Shown: piece after piece, positions 1-8,174 of the stretch
Numbering within the stretch: the first letter of the stretch is position 1
Layout of the letters: every line of letters begins with the position of its first letter
Assembly (NCBI RefSeq): GCF_029109325.1
Contig: NZ_JAQKQJ010000017.1
Location: forward strand, 78,920-142,919
Length of the DNA stretch: 64,000 nucleotides
Source: Nodosilinea sp. PGN35
GTDB taxonomy: Bacteria > Cyanobacteriota > Cyanobacteriia > Phormidesmidales > Phormidesmidaceae
Direction: 5' to 3'
The notes under the pieces: model-generated
What the model saw: the letters and a program-made list of their open reading frames with translations, nothing else
What the model was told of the DNA's origin: nothing
The model's database searches: none
Program-made: the position numbers and the translations under genes

Positions 1-5
1 TCATA

Positions 6-42
6 GGGATAGAAGATAGCGTCACCCCTCCACTTCTATCCC
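6..42. repeat. 10-bp perfect inverted repeat (hairpin)
   Basis: Positions 6-15 (GGGATAGAAG) and 33-42 (CTTCTATCCC) are perfect reverse complements around a 17-nt loop. No T-run follows on either strand inside the window. It may be the terminator or transcript end of a gene outside the left edge. The rest of 43-191 holds one HIP1 octamer (113-120) and no gene that I can support. Confidence 0.5.
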
Positions 43-191
43 ACAATCACTCTAACCAGCTCTGTCAAAAGGGCTAACCTAGAGAATGAAGACAAATTTA
101 GAATGGTTGAAAGCGATCGCCCACGCCCGCCTTCAACCGACAAAAATACCTGAGCCTTTGGGTATAAACGGGACTTTTTCAATCTAACCTT

Positions 192-728
192 CTACTCCCG
201 CCTCAACACAAAAAAGAATGGATTTTTCATGCCCTTGAGATCCATCAGGCCGAGTAGCGTCTGGTTATCCACCTTGCGAAAAATATCGTTAATAGGCAGG
301 CTGTCGTAGATCATCGTCGCCGTCTTTTTGCCCCGATAGGTTGTCAGGCGAAGGCGCGCCCCCGACCGATCGGTAGAAAATAAAAAAAGGCCGATCTGAA
401 AGAGCATCCCCACAGCTTCTGACTTTGGAATGGGCATGCGATCCAGCCAGCCAACGACCGGCAGCATCCAAAGCGGGTTGATGCTGGCAGTGTTGCCATC
501 CACCGTATTAAACACTAGCGGATGGACATGTTCGGGAGTTTCAAAGCGCTTGCCGTGCCAGTGATAAGCCTCTAGGGCACCATCCAAAGGGTGATCGGTA
601 GGGAATCCAGCACCTTTCCAGGCGCCGATCATAGCGCTGATATCCACCGTGTCGAGGCTGTCAAAAATGTTTAAAGCCTCAGTGGTAGTAATCTTACCCA
701 GGGCGAGAGCTTCAGAAAACGTAGGCAT
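192..728 (-). CDS. DUF4334 / GXWXG-domain protein
   Basis: A 178-residue soluble protein. The N-terminal part carries the short GAWKG motif (residues about 35-39) that defines the GXWXG domain, and the C-terminal third (about residues 117-178, including the YRGK and FFFVLRR stretches) matches the DUF4334 family with which it is usually paired. The function of these domains is not established. No signal peptide or membrane segment is visible. The ATG at 728 is the first in frame. The gene reads in the same direction as the lipoprotein gene at 754, with only about 25 bp between them, so they may share a transcript. Family assignment is from recognised motifs; no role is inferred. Confidence 0.75.
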   Translation of the reverse strand: MPTFSEALALGKITTTEALNIFDSLDTVDISAMIGAWKGAGFPTDHPLDGALEAYHWHGKRFETPEHVHPLVFNTVDGNTASINPLWMLPVVGWLDRMPIPKSEAVGMLFQIGLFLFSTDRSGARLRLTTYRGKKTATMIYDSLPINDIFRKVDNQTLLGLMDLKGMKNPFFFVLRRE

Positions 729-753
729 ACAACCGAATTCCCATAGTGAACAG

Positions 754-1482
754 TTATTGGCTATGGCGCTGATTAGATAAACTCTCGGGCAGCGTAGCAG
801 CTTCTAGCAGCGGTTGTAACCCTGCGGCAACCCGCTCTGCCAAAATCTCATGCCCCGCCTGATTGGGATGAATTTGGTCGTACAGGTAGCGTGGATCATT
901 CAACCCCTCTAATACCCCAGCAATGAGATGGGCCTGAGTATCATTGGCCACGCGCTGATACAGCCCTTCGTAGCCACTGTTAAAGGGGCTAATGTCCATG
1001 CCCAGCAGCACCACAATGGCTCCGGCCTGCTGAAGGCGAGTCACGATTTGCCGCAGATTTGCTTCGGTTTGGGCGGGGGGCACCTGCCTGAGGTAGTCGT
1101 TGCCGCCTAACCCAACGATGACCAACCAGGGGTCGGCTTCTATTACATCTTGCTGTAGCCGGTTCAACGCCGCTTCGGTGGTGTCTCCCCCCCGGCCTCG
1201 ATTGACAATCGGCAAGTCTAGGGTCTGACTGAGCAGGTTTGGGTAGGCGGCCTCGGGGCCCACTCCCGCCCCCGCTGTAATGCTATCGCCCAGCGCAATG
1301 ATCTGGGTGCCGCTGCCCCGGCGCAGGTTGTTGACATCTTCAGCTAGCGGATCGCTGGTGGCGCTAGCTGAATTGCGATCGGACTGTTCGATAGCGGGTG
1401 GCTGGGGGCCATTACAGGCGGTCAAAAGCAGCAGGCCGCCCAAGCCCAAACTTACCAATCCGGCTTTCAAGGTCTTGCTCAT
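754..1482 (-). CDS. SGNH/GDSL-hydrolase lipoprotein (arylesterase/TesA-like)
   Basis: Starting at the ATG at 1482, the protein opens with a positively charged N-terminus, a hydrophobic stretch and a lipobox (LLTAC), so it is probably a lipoprotein anchored in the cell envelope. Downstream are the SGNH landmarks in order: block I GDSIT with the nucleophilic Ser, block III GGND with the oxyanion Asn, and block V DQIHPN with catalytic Asp and His. The family hydrolyses esters and thioesters of lipids or aryl groups; the substrate here is unknown. An upstream in-frame ATG at 1545 would add 21 residues in front of the signal peptide and is less likely. Confidence 0.85.
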   Translation of the reverse strand: MSKTLKAGLVSLGLGGLLLLTACNGPQPPAIEQSDRNSASATSDPLAEDVNNLRRGSGTQIIALGDSITAGAGVGPEAAYPNLLSQTLDLPIVNRGRGGDTTEAALNRLQQDVIEADPWLVIVGLGGNDYLRQVPPAQTEANLRQIVTRLQQAGAIVVLLGMDISPFNSGYEGLYQRVANDTQAHLIAGVLEGLNDPRYLYDQIHPNQAGHEILAERVAAGLQPLLEAATLPESLSNQRHSQ

Positions 1483-1624
1483 CAAAAAAATCAGGCTGTC
1501 TGAGTACACCATAATGCTCTTTGAAGTCGATGGGGGCAGCAGCACGGCGGCGCACTGGAGGAGTAGAGCCTTGCCTGAGCGCTGTGCCCCCTACGACAAT
1601 CCCGTTGCTAAGCCCGACAAACTG

Positions 1625-2515
1625 TTAGGCTAGGAGGCGAGCTATCGCTGCGCTGTACTCCTGATAGGACTTGACGCCGGTTAAAGTCTCCAGGCGTTGG
1701 CCGTCTTTAAAGAACATCACCGCCGGGATGCCCTTCAGCTCAAATCGCTTGGTGATCTGTCGATTGCTGTCGAAGTCGATCTTTCTGACGGTGACAGACT
1801 CGCCGTAGACCTCGGCCAGTTTGTCGATCGACGGCGTCACCTGCTTGCAAGAGCCACACCAGGACGCCATACAGTCAACTACCAGCCGCGCCTCACTGGC
1901 TAAAAGCGCGTCGAGTTCGGCTTCGTCGCGAATTAGTTTGGCCGCCCCCGTGTCTTCTTGGCCTAGCTGGACCAAGTCCCGCGTTACCTCCGCAAACGAC
2001 AGGCTGGCGTTGATAGTGACCAGCTGCGACTGCTGCTGATAGTACTCAAGCAACGGTGCCAACGACCGCTGATAGCTTTCTAGCCGGTCTCGGATAGCAG
2101 AGATCGGCGGCTTTTCGCTAGTTTCGTTTAAGAGTCGGAGGATCAAAAACTCAGGGTTTGCTTTGAGATGGGCCACCGTTGCCGGGGGCTGGCCCGCCGC
2201 TGACCACCATTCATCAAACCCCTGGGCCTGGCCCAGCGTGCGCGGAAACCCGTCTAACACCCAGCCCTTGAGCATGGTGTCGGGCTGCTCAAACCGTTTG
2301 CGGATCAGTTTCATCACCAGCGTGTCGGGAATCAGCTCGCCTGCCTCCGCGTAGGGGTGAACCTCAAGGCCGAGGGCCGTCTCGGCGGCGATCGCCCCGC
2401 GAACCAGATCTGCCATGGCAACGTGGGGCACCTGCCATTGATCCGCGAGGGCAGCCGCCTGAGCGTTTACCCCTGCCCCAGGCAGCCCCAAAAGGATTAG
2501 TTGCTTAGGTCTCAT
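1625..2515 (-). CDS. Adenylate-kinase-like domain fused to thioredoxin domain
   Basis: A 296-residue two-domain protein. Residues 5-185 resemble nucleoside monophosphate kinases: GLPGAG near residue 10, then VLDGFPRT near residue 87, the NMP-kinase signature. In the P-loop, however, the position normally held by the catalytic Lys is Val (GAGVNA), and the LID region is short, so kinase activity is doubtful. Residues 195-296 form a thioredoxin fold with the active site WCGSC (219-223) and a cis-Pro at GIPAV (Pro264). The likely role is a redox-active protein with a nucleotide-binding or scaffold domain; this is inference. The ATG at 2515 begins directly at the kinase fold; an upstream start at 2638 adds an unrelated 41-residue leader. 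Confidence 0.85.
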   Translation of the reverse strand: MRPKQLILLGLPGAGVNAQAAALADQWQVPHVAMADLVRGAIAAETALGLEVHPYAEAGELIPDTLVMKLIRKRFEQPDTMLKGWVLDGFPRTLGQAQGFDEWWSAAGQPPATVAHLKANPEFLILRLLNETSEKPPISAIRDRLESYQRSLAPLLEYYQQQSQLVTINASLSFAEVTRDLVQLGQEDTGAAKLIRDEAELDALLASEARLVVDCMASWCGSCKQVTPSIDKLAEVYGESVTVRKIDFDSNRQITKRFELKGIPAVMFFKDGQRLETLTGVKSYQEYSAAIARLLA

Positions 2516-2691
2516 AGAACGGCAATTTCCTGCTCCCGCTGTATCTGGGTAGGATAGCAAAGGGTTTTGCCTATGCCCAATTGCCGAGAGGCGATTCTCC
2601 TGCGGAGAGGCTGCGCCAACGCGCGTTTGCACTATCACAAACGCCCCCGGCTAAGCCATCGCGCTGGTCTATCGGCTGCTGTTCCAGACGC

Positions 2692-3012
2692 CTACTCAGA
2701 GGCCTGGCTGTCGCGTCGGCCTAGCTCGTATACGCCGCCGCCGATTGCCGCCAGCACCCCCAGGCTGACTGCCCAGCTGCCGCCCAGCGATAGCTTGAGC
2801 CCGTAGTGGGCCAAACCACCCACCGCCAAGAACGGCACAACGCTCAGCAGCGATGCCGCCGGAGAGTCTGCACCCAGCCAGCTCTCAAAGGCTGTAATCA
2901 GCCGCTCCGTCAGGGGCGAAAAGCCCCAGTACAGCGCGATCGCCCACAGCGCAGTACCGGCTATGGTGGCAGTATCAAAATCGGCGGGCAAAGACGACAA
3001 AACAATCACCAC
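2692..3012 (-). CDS. Small hypothetical membrane protein
   Basis: About 106 residues with three hydrophobic segments, roughly residues 15-35, 55-72 and 77-95, ending in a charged RRDSQASE tail. I do not recognise the family. It sits between the kinase-thioredoxin fusion and ycf66 on the same strand, so co-transcription is possible. The frame starts with GTG at 3012; the next residues are also non-ATG, so the exact start is uncertain. It is probably an inner- or thylakoid-membrane protein of unknown function. Confidence 0.55.
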   Translation of the reverse strand: MVIVLSSLPADFDTATIAGTALWAIALYWGFSPLTERLITAFESWLGADSPAASLLSVVPFLAVGGLAHYGLKLSLGGSWAVSLGVLAAIGGGVYELGRRDSQASE

Positions 3013-3071
3013 AGCGGGGTACAGGGCACCGGCTAAAGCATAGGCGGCTCGACCGAGCTACAGCGAACAAG

Positions 3072-3788
3072 CTATAGCGGGTCGCGATCGGGGCGATAGT
3101 CGGGCCGGGGCGGCGGGCCGGGGTCGAGGCGGTAGCGATCGTTATACTCGCTGCGGCTCTTGGGGGGGCGGCGACGGCGCACGCGCTCGTCGGCGGGGCG
3201 AGGATTGTTGTCGTAGTAGGGCTGGCCCTCAGGGCCATTGAGGGGGCGATCGCCCATCGGCCGATCCATCGAGATATCTTCACGGCGCATCGGACGACCA
3301 TCCCCGTAGACATCGGGGGTGTAGGGCGGGCGTCCGGTGGGCTCTCCGCGCCCCTCAAGCATGGGCCGAGGGCGATTGTAAGGGTCGGCGGGGCCGTAGT
3401 CACGACGGTCTAGCTCGGCGCGCAGGTTAGGGCGGCTGTCTGGGGCGTAGACCGGCGGACGACTGCCTCGGGAAGGCCGGTAGCCGCCACCGCCAAAGTC
3501 ACCGCCATCGCCCGAAAACCCTGCCCTGGGCAACGGCGTTCTGGAATTGATGTTCTGGATCATCAACGATACCAGCATGCCCACCATCAGCATTTGCTGA
3601 AAGGAGGGAATGATATCCATCGTCAGGTTGCCGAGTAAAAACACCCCGGACAGCAAAAACAGAATGGCATAGACCTTGTCAGAATCGCGCTCATAGCCGG
3701 GCTTTAGCCGGTCTAAGAAGAACAGCGCCACGCCGCAGATCACCATAAAGATGCCCAGCAGCAGGGGGACGGGGGTACCAAAATTCAC
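3072..3788 (-). CDS. ycf66: Ycf66 family protein
   Basis: The N-terminal part has the family's characteristic beginning VNFGTPVPLLLG followed by three closely packed transmembrane segments (about residues 6-25, 40-60 and 65-80). The remaining 150 residues are a hydrophilic Arg/Pro/Asp/Gly-rich tail without recognisable fold. Ycf66 is found in cyanobacteria and some plastids; its function is unknown. I chose the GTG at 3788, preceded by an AGAGGA ribosome-binding site; the upstream ATG at 3833 would add 15 residues not typical of the family. psbX lies just upstream on the same strand, an arrangement seen in other cyanobacteria. Confidence 0.85.
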   Translation of the reverse strand: MNFGTPVPLLLGIFMVICGVALFFLDRLKPGYERDSDKVYAILFLLSGVFLLGNLTMDIIPSFQQMLMVGMLVSLMIQNINSRTPLPRAGFSGDGGDFGGGGYRPSRGSRPPVYAPDSRPNLRAELDRRDYGPADPYNRPRPMLEGRGEPTGRPPYTPDVYGDGRPMRREDISMDRPMGDRPLNGPEGQPYYDNNPRPADERVRRRRPPKSRSEYNDRYRLDPGPPPRPDYRPDRDPL

Positions 3789-3950
3789 GGCAAATTCCTC
3801 TGAATTCCTCTTAGGGGCGATCGCCTCTGCCAACCGAACACGTTAATTCTAGCCGACTTAACGAAAAAATCGGGAACGCCGAGGGGGTTCCCGACCGCAA
3901 AGCCGTAGGTTGTGCCTCCCGACCTAGGCCAGCAGGCACAGCCCCCGGCA

Positions 3951-4070
3951 CTACTGGCGCTGAATTTTGTCGCGCTGGCTAACAAACACCAGAAAAACCG
4001 TAGCTGGAACAACGATAATTACAGCCCCAGCCAGCAGGCTCAGCAAGAAGTTGGTTAAAGACGGTGTCAT
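3951..4070 (-). CDS. psbX: Photosystem II reaction centre protein PsbX
   Basis: A 39-codon gene. The translation starts MTPSLTNFLL, continues with one hydrophobic transmembrane helix and ends SQRDKIQRQ, a clear match in length and sequence to PsbX, a single-helix subunit of PSII near cytochrome b559 that affects the QB site and plastoquinone exchange. The start codon is the ATG at 4070, with an AGGATC sequence about 14 nt upstream. It lies directly upstream of ycf66 on the same strand and diverges from yggT. A tandem 10-bp repeat lies 40-60 nt upstream. Confidence 0.95.
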   Translation of the reverse strand: MTPSLTNFLLSLLAGAVIIVVPATVFLVFVSQRDKIQRQ

Positions 4071-4109
4071 ATTCTTTGATCCTGATTAACGATTAAGACC
4101 AATTGTTAC

Positions 4110-4129
4110 TGATCATTATTGATCATTAT
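4110..4129. repeat. Tandem 10-bp repeat with TGATCA palindromes upstream of psbX
   Basis: The 10-mer TGATCATTAT occurs twice without a gap (4110-4119 and 4120-4129), each copy holding the palindrome TGATCA. It lies 40-60 bp upstream of the psbX start, in the divergent psbX/yggT spacer, a place where an activator or repressor could bind. No protein is known to me to recognise it. Confidence 0.45.
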
Positions 4130-4310
4130 CGGCCAACCGAGGCTTGCTAGAGCACCGCTCTGCCCCACAAAAATCGCCGATATCCACCGACATCAGTCGC
4201 AAACCCAGGGGCAGAGCGGCCAAGACTTTGAGAATGGGCCGAGGAAAGTCTTAGAATTGAATTGGTTAGAATCGTGATTGACTGCGCTGGCTTAGTTTGG
4301 AGGACAACCC

Positions 4311-4595
4311 ATGGCCGCAATCCAGGTGCTGAGCATAGGCGTGGGACTGCTATTGGCGCTGATGACCCTGCTGTTTATCTTTCGCATTGTGCTGACCTGG
4401 TACCCCCAGGCCGACCTGTCTAAGCTGCCTTTTTCTCTCGTTGCCTGGCCCACGGAGCCTTTGCTGGTGCCCATGCGTAAGCTAGTGCCCCCCATCGGCG
4501 GCGTGGACATTGCCCCGGTTATCTGGGTAGGCATTGTCACCCTGCTGAGAGAGATTTTGGTGGGGCAGCAGGGCCTGTTGAGGATGCTGGGCTAG
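4311..4595 (+). CDS. ycf19: YggT/Ycf19 family membrane protein
   Basis: A 94-residue protein with two membrane regions (residues 5-30 and 65-85) flanking the family segment with WYPQ, PTEPLL and MRKLVPPIGG(V/I)D. YggT proteins lie in the cytoplasmic or thylakoid membrane; the cyanobacterial and plastid relatives have been linked to membrane organisation and nucleoid distribution, but the molecular role is not settled. The ATG at 4311 is preceded by GGAGGAC about 10 bases upstream. The gene is monocistronic by appearance: it diverges from psbX and converges on accC. Confidence 0.85.
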   Translation: MAAIQVLSIGVGLLLALMTLLFIFRIVLTWYPQADLSKLPFSLVAWPTEPLLVPMRKLVPPIGGVDIAPVIWVGIVTLLREILVGQQGLLRMLG

Positions 4596-4623
4596 GTTCG
4601 CCTCAGAGGCTCACAAGTTCCTC

Positions 4624-4814
4624 GTAGGGTGGCTTAGGCCTCCAGCCTTTAGAATGGCCGCAACCCACCACAGCTTTGACAGAGAGAACTTTGAATCCGT
4701 AGCGTGAAGTAGGGCATTCCTGTAGACACGCCCTCGTTTCGTAAGCGGTGTGTTACGGCGGGAACCCGCTCAGCGGTTCATCGCCAAGAACTTTGGCCGC
4801 CTAACCCACCCTAC
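4624..4814. repeat. MITE-like element with 16-bp terminal inverted repeats
   Basis: The left end (4624-4639, GTAGGGTGGCTTAGGC) and the right end (4799-4814, the reverse complement of GTAGGGTGGGTTAGGC) match at 15 of 16 positions and bound a 191-bp noncoding segment between the convergent genes yggT and accC. The GTAGGGTGGGTTAGGC motif resembles interspersed intergenic repeats I have seen in other cyanobacteria. No transposase ORF is inside. A target-site duplication is not obvious. Confidence 0.6.
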
Positions 4815-4831
4815 TGTTGACCCGGTTTGAA

Positions 4832-6181
4832 CTACTTAATCGCCATCATCTCGGCAACAAAATTGGTGTAGACATCGCCGCTGAGGAAGTTGGCGTTCTC
4901 CAGCACCTTTTGGTGAAACCCGATGGTGGTGGGCAGGCCGGTGATGGCGCACTCCCGCAGGGCGCGGCGCATGCGGCGAACGGCGGTGGGGCGATCTGGC
5001 CCCCAGACAATCAGCTTGCCCACTAGCGAATCGTAGTAGGGCGGAATTTCGTAGTCGGTATACACGTGGGAATCCATTCTCACCCCCATGCCGCCGGGGG
5101 CCAGGTAGCCGCTGATGCGACCGGGGTTGGGGCGAAAGTTGTGGTCGGGGTCTTCGGCGTTGATGCGACACTCGATCGCATGACCGCGAATCTGAATGTC
5201 TGACTGGGTAAAGGGCAGCTTGTCGCCCTGGGCAATGGTGAGCTGGGCGGCGATCAGGTCGATGCCAGTGATCATTTCGGTGACGGGGTGCTCCACCTGA
5301 ATGCGGGTGTTCATCTCCATGAAGTAGAAATTGCCCTGGCTATCGACTAGAAACTCAACGGTACCTGCCCCCACGTAGTTGATTGACTGGGCCGCCAGCA
5401 CTGCCGCCGCCCCCATTTTTTCACGCTGTTCGGCGGTAAGGCGAGGGCTGGGAGCCTCTTCAAGCAGCTTTTGGTGCCGCCGCTGAATTGAGCAGTCGCG
5501 CTCGCCCAGGTGAACCACATTGCCATAGCTGTCGGCCAGGATCTGAAACTCGATGTGGCGGGGGCGATCGATAAATTTTTCCATGTAGACCCCCGCATTG
5601 CCAAAGGCGGCCTGGGCTTCTCCCTGGGCCGCCATAAAGGCTTTGATCAGCTCAGCTTCGCTGTTGACCAGGCGCATGCCGCGCCCGCCGCCTCCGGCAG
5701 TGGCCTTGATCATCACCGGGTAGCCGATTTCGCTGGCGGTGGCGTAGGCTTCGGCTTCGTCGGTGAGCAGGCCACCGCTACCGGGCACCGTAGGCACCCC
5801 CACCTGCTGCATGGTGGCTTTGGCGGTCGATTTGTCGCCCATTTTGCGAATTGAGTCGGGGGAGGGGCCGACAAAGACAATCTGGTGGTCGGCGCAGATC
5901 TCGGCAAAGCGGGCGTTCTCGGCCAGAAAGCCGTAGCCGGGGTGAATGGCGCTGGCGTTGCGGGTGAGGGCGGCCGCAATGATGTTGGGAATGTTGAGGT
6001 AGCTCTTTTGGCTGGGGGCCTCGCCAATGCAGACCGCTTCGTCGGCCAGCTGCACGTGGAGGGCGTGGCGATCGACGGTGGAGTGAACCGCAACGGTAGC
6101 TATGCCCATTTCTTCGCAGGTACGCAGGATGCGCAGCGCAATTTCTCCCCGGTTAGCAATCAGAATCTTAGAAAAGCGCAT
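4832..6181 (-). CDS. accC: Biotin carboxylase subunit of acetyl-CoA carboxylase
   Basis: 449 residues, the normal length. AccC carboxylates biotin on the carrier protein AccB using ATP and bicarbonate, the first step of fatty-acid synthesis. Visible hallmarks are the N-terminal ILIANRGEIA, the glycine-rich ATP loop GGGGRGMR (about residues 163-170), the GERDCSIQRRHQK segment, and the catalytic EMNTRIQVEHPVTE block near residue 290. The start ATG at 6181 fits the family start MRFSKILIANRGE. It stands alone, as biotin carboxylase often does in cyanobacteria, and its 3' end faces the MITE-like repeat. Confidence 0.97.
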   Translation of the reverse strand: MRFSKILIANRGEIALRILRTCEEMGIATVAVHSTVDRHALHVQLADEAVCIGEAPSQKSYLNIPNIIAAALTRNASAIHPGYGFLAENARFAEICADHQIVFVGPSPDSIRKMGDKSTAKATMQQVGVPTVPGSGGLLTDEAEAYATASEIGYPVMIKATAGGGGRGMRLVNSEAELIKAFMAAQGEAQAAFGNAGVYMEKFIDRPRHIEFQILADSYGNVVHLGERDCSIQRRHQKLLEEAPSPRLTAEQREKMGAAAVLAAQSINYVGAGTVEFLVDSQGNFYFMEMNTRIQVEHPVTEMITGIDLIAAQLTIAQGDKLPFTQSDIQIRGHAIECRINAEDPDHNFRPNPGRISGYLAPGGMGVRMDSHVYTDYEIPPYYDSLVGKLIVWGPDRPTAVRRMRRALRECAITGLPTTIGFHQKVLENANFLSGDVYTNFVAEMMAIK

Positions 6182-6438
6182 GTACGTAGGGCAAATAGTG
6201 ACAGACCATGGGCTTGGGGGCCGCAGCTCAGCTAGACACCCCCAGCCCGCTGCCGCAACCGACCATCATCAGCATCATACGATGATGACGGTCGCTGATC
6301 CTATCATGGAGCTAGGGCGATAAAGATTGCCTCAATGGGGTCTGACAAGGGGGCCATTATGGTTTACTCTTATATAGCTGAGCTGGTGCTTGGGCAACAT
6401 TCCCTCAGGTTTGCCCAGTTGGCACCGTTCACACACCA

Positions 6439-6520
6439 GCGGATGTGGTGGAATTGGTAGACACGCACGCTTGAGGGGCGTGTGGCTTACGCTGTGCGAG
6501 TTCGAGTCTCGCCATCCGCA
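6439..6520 (+). tRNA. tRNA-Leu (GAG)
   Basis: An 82-nt type II tRNA. The acceptor stem GCGGATG/CATCCGC, the D arm with TGGTAGAC, the anticodon stem CACGC/GCGTG enclosing loop TTGAGGG (anticodon GAG), a long variable arm, and the T arm GCGAG-TTCGAGT-CTCGC are all visible. The long variable arm and anticodon assign it to leucine (CUC/CUU codons). The 3' CCA is not encoded. Confidence 0.95.
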
Positions 6521-6603
6521 TAGAGTTTCAAAGGCTGTGGCAGCATGGTTGAGGGCGACAGGGTCGCTCGGGTTGTTCAGGGTTGTGGGCAGGAGAATCC
6601 AAA

Positions 6604-7179
6604 ATGGCGGAGGTTATCTTGTACCACCACGCGCTGGGGCTGACCCCTGGCGTGGTGGCATTTGCCGACCGGCTGCGCAGGGCTGGGCACACGGTTCACA
6701 CGCCTGACCTGTTTGATGGCCACATCTTTGATCGCCTAGAAGCGGGGATGGGATTCGTCCGGGAACTTGGATTTGGCGAAGTGGCGGAGCGTGGCGCACG
6801 GGCGGTAGAGGGACTGGCTGCCGAATTGGTCTATGCCGGGTTTTCTCTAGGCGTGGTTCCAGCCCAGAAGCTGGCCCAGACTAGGGCCGGAGCGCTAGGG
6901 GCGCTGCTGTTCTGCGCCTGTATGCCGGTTTCGGAGTTTGGGGCGGTGTGGCCCAAAGGCGTGCCGGTGCAGATTCACGCTATGGATGCCGACCCGTTTT
7001 TTGTGGATGAGGGCGATATCGACGCGGCGCGATCGCTCATCGAAGCATCTGAGGCGGCGAAACTCTTTCTCTACCCCGGCACAGAGCATCTGTTCGCCGA
7101 CAGCTCGCTGCCTTCGTACGACGCGAAAGCTGCGACCCTCTTGCTGCAAAGGGTGCTCGACTTCCTCGCCGTTCGCTAG
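6604..7179 (+). CDS. Dienelactone-hydrolase family protein
   Basis: A 191-residue alpha/beta hydrolase of the DLH type, starting at the ATG at 6604 (ILYHHALGLTPGV follows). The nucleophile elbow reads GFSLG with Ser81, where classical dienelactone hydrolases have Cys. Candidate acid and base are Asp128/Asp130 (HAMDAD) and His162 (GTEHLF). The family cleaves esters or lactones; the substrate is unknown. It is preceded by tRNA-Leu and followed by the opposite-strand DUF554 gene, so it is probably transcribed alone. No signal peptide: cytoplasmic. Confidence 0.8.
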   Translation: MAEVILYHHALGLTPGVVAFADRLRRAGHTVHTPDLFDGHIFDRLEAGMGFVRELGFGEVAERGARAVEGLAAELVYAGFSLGVVPAQKLAQTRAGALGALLFCACMPVSEFGAVWPKGVPVQIHAMDADPFFVDEGDIDAARSLIEASEAAKLFLYPGTEHLFADSSLPSYDAKAATLLLQRVLDFLAVR

Positions 7180-7342
7180 CCTACTGCCTTTAAATCGGGA
7201 ACGTCTCAGCCGCCCCGAAACCACTGGATGAACCAGTCCCCTTGCGCCTGTGCCGACTGCGGCGCGATCGGCCGCGCAGTCGGGGCGCTCTGCCGGTGGG
7301 TGCAGGCGGTGTCGTGCTGGGGGGCGGGCAGGTGTGGCACTG

Positions 7343-8079
7343 TCAGAGGCGCTGGGCGATCGCGATCGCCACCGGGCACAGCAGCAGCGCTGGCAAAAAC
7401 GAAGCCACTCGCACCTGGCCAATTTCCAGCAGGTTCAGGCCAATGCCCAAGATCATCAACCCGCCCGTCCCCGTGATCAGCAAAATTTGAGGACTCGTGG
7501 TGGGGTCGGCAAACATGACCCCCGACAGGCTGGCCAGCAGCGACAGCGCCCCCTGCACCACCAGCACGCTCAGGGCCGAAAAGCCGACGCCAACGCCGTA
7601 GGTGCCGGTGAGGGCGATCGCCGCCAGCCCGTCCATAGTGGACTTCAGCGTGAGCAGCGTGTTGTCGCCCGACAGGCCGTTGTTGAGGCTGCCGACAATG
7701 GCCATGGGGCCAATGCAAAACAGCAGGCTGGCCGCTACAAACCCCTCGGTAAAGCGGCCGCCGCCGCGCACCCTGGCCTTGAGCCAATCGCCCAGCACCG
7801 TCAGGCGTTTCTCAATCTGCCACCATTCCCCCAGCAGGCCCCCCGCCGCCATCACCAGCAGCGCCAGAATGATGCCGTCAATGGGCCCAGCATTGATCTC
7901 CGACAGGTTGCTGGCCATTGATACTCCAATCACCAGGGTCATCAGCCCCACCGCCTGGGTGATAATTTGCTGCATCGACTTCGCAAGCGGCTGCGCAGCA
8001 GGAGCCCCAGCGTCGTACCCAGCAGAATGGTGGCGACGTTGATCCAGGTGCCGCTGGTTTTGGCCCACAGGCTGAGCAT
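7343..8079 (-). pseudogene. DUF554 (YqgA-like) membrane protein, frameshifted
   Basis: The N-terminal piece from the ATG at 8079 (TSGTWINVATILLGTTLG) and the C-terminal piece ending at 7343 (with MTLVIGV, GPMAIVGS and TGTYGVGVGFS) together make one complete DUF554 membrane protein, but they lie in different frames. The switch falls at about 7976-7989: adding one base between the RLR and SMQQ coding parts restores a continuous family-like sequence. So there is a single-base deletion, either a true mutation or a sequencing or assembly error. DUF554 proteins such as YqgA have about six transmembrane segments and unknown transport function. If the shift is real, only a fragment starting at an internal ATG (7975) would be made. 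Confidence 0.8.
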
Positions 8080-8174
8080 AGAAAAGTCCTCACGGGGGGG
8101 CGGTAGACAGGGGATGCGCGGCACTTGGGTTCCGCGTTATTCTCCAATCAGACCATTTATTGCGGGAGAGTGCC

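Noticed and set aside
7250..7921. 223-residue plus-strand open frame
   Set aside because: It lies antisense to the DUF554 gene, is rich in Arg/Gln/His and Gly as expected from high GC, and has no family features.
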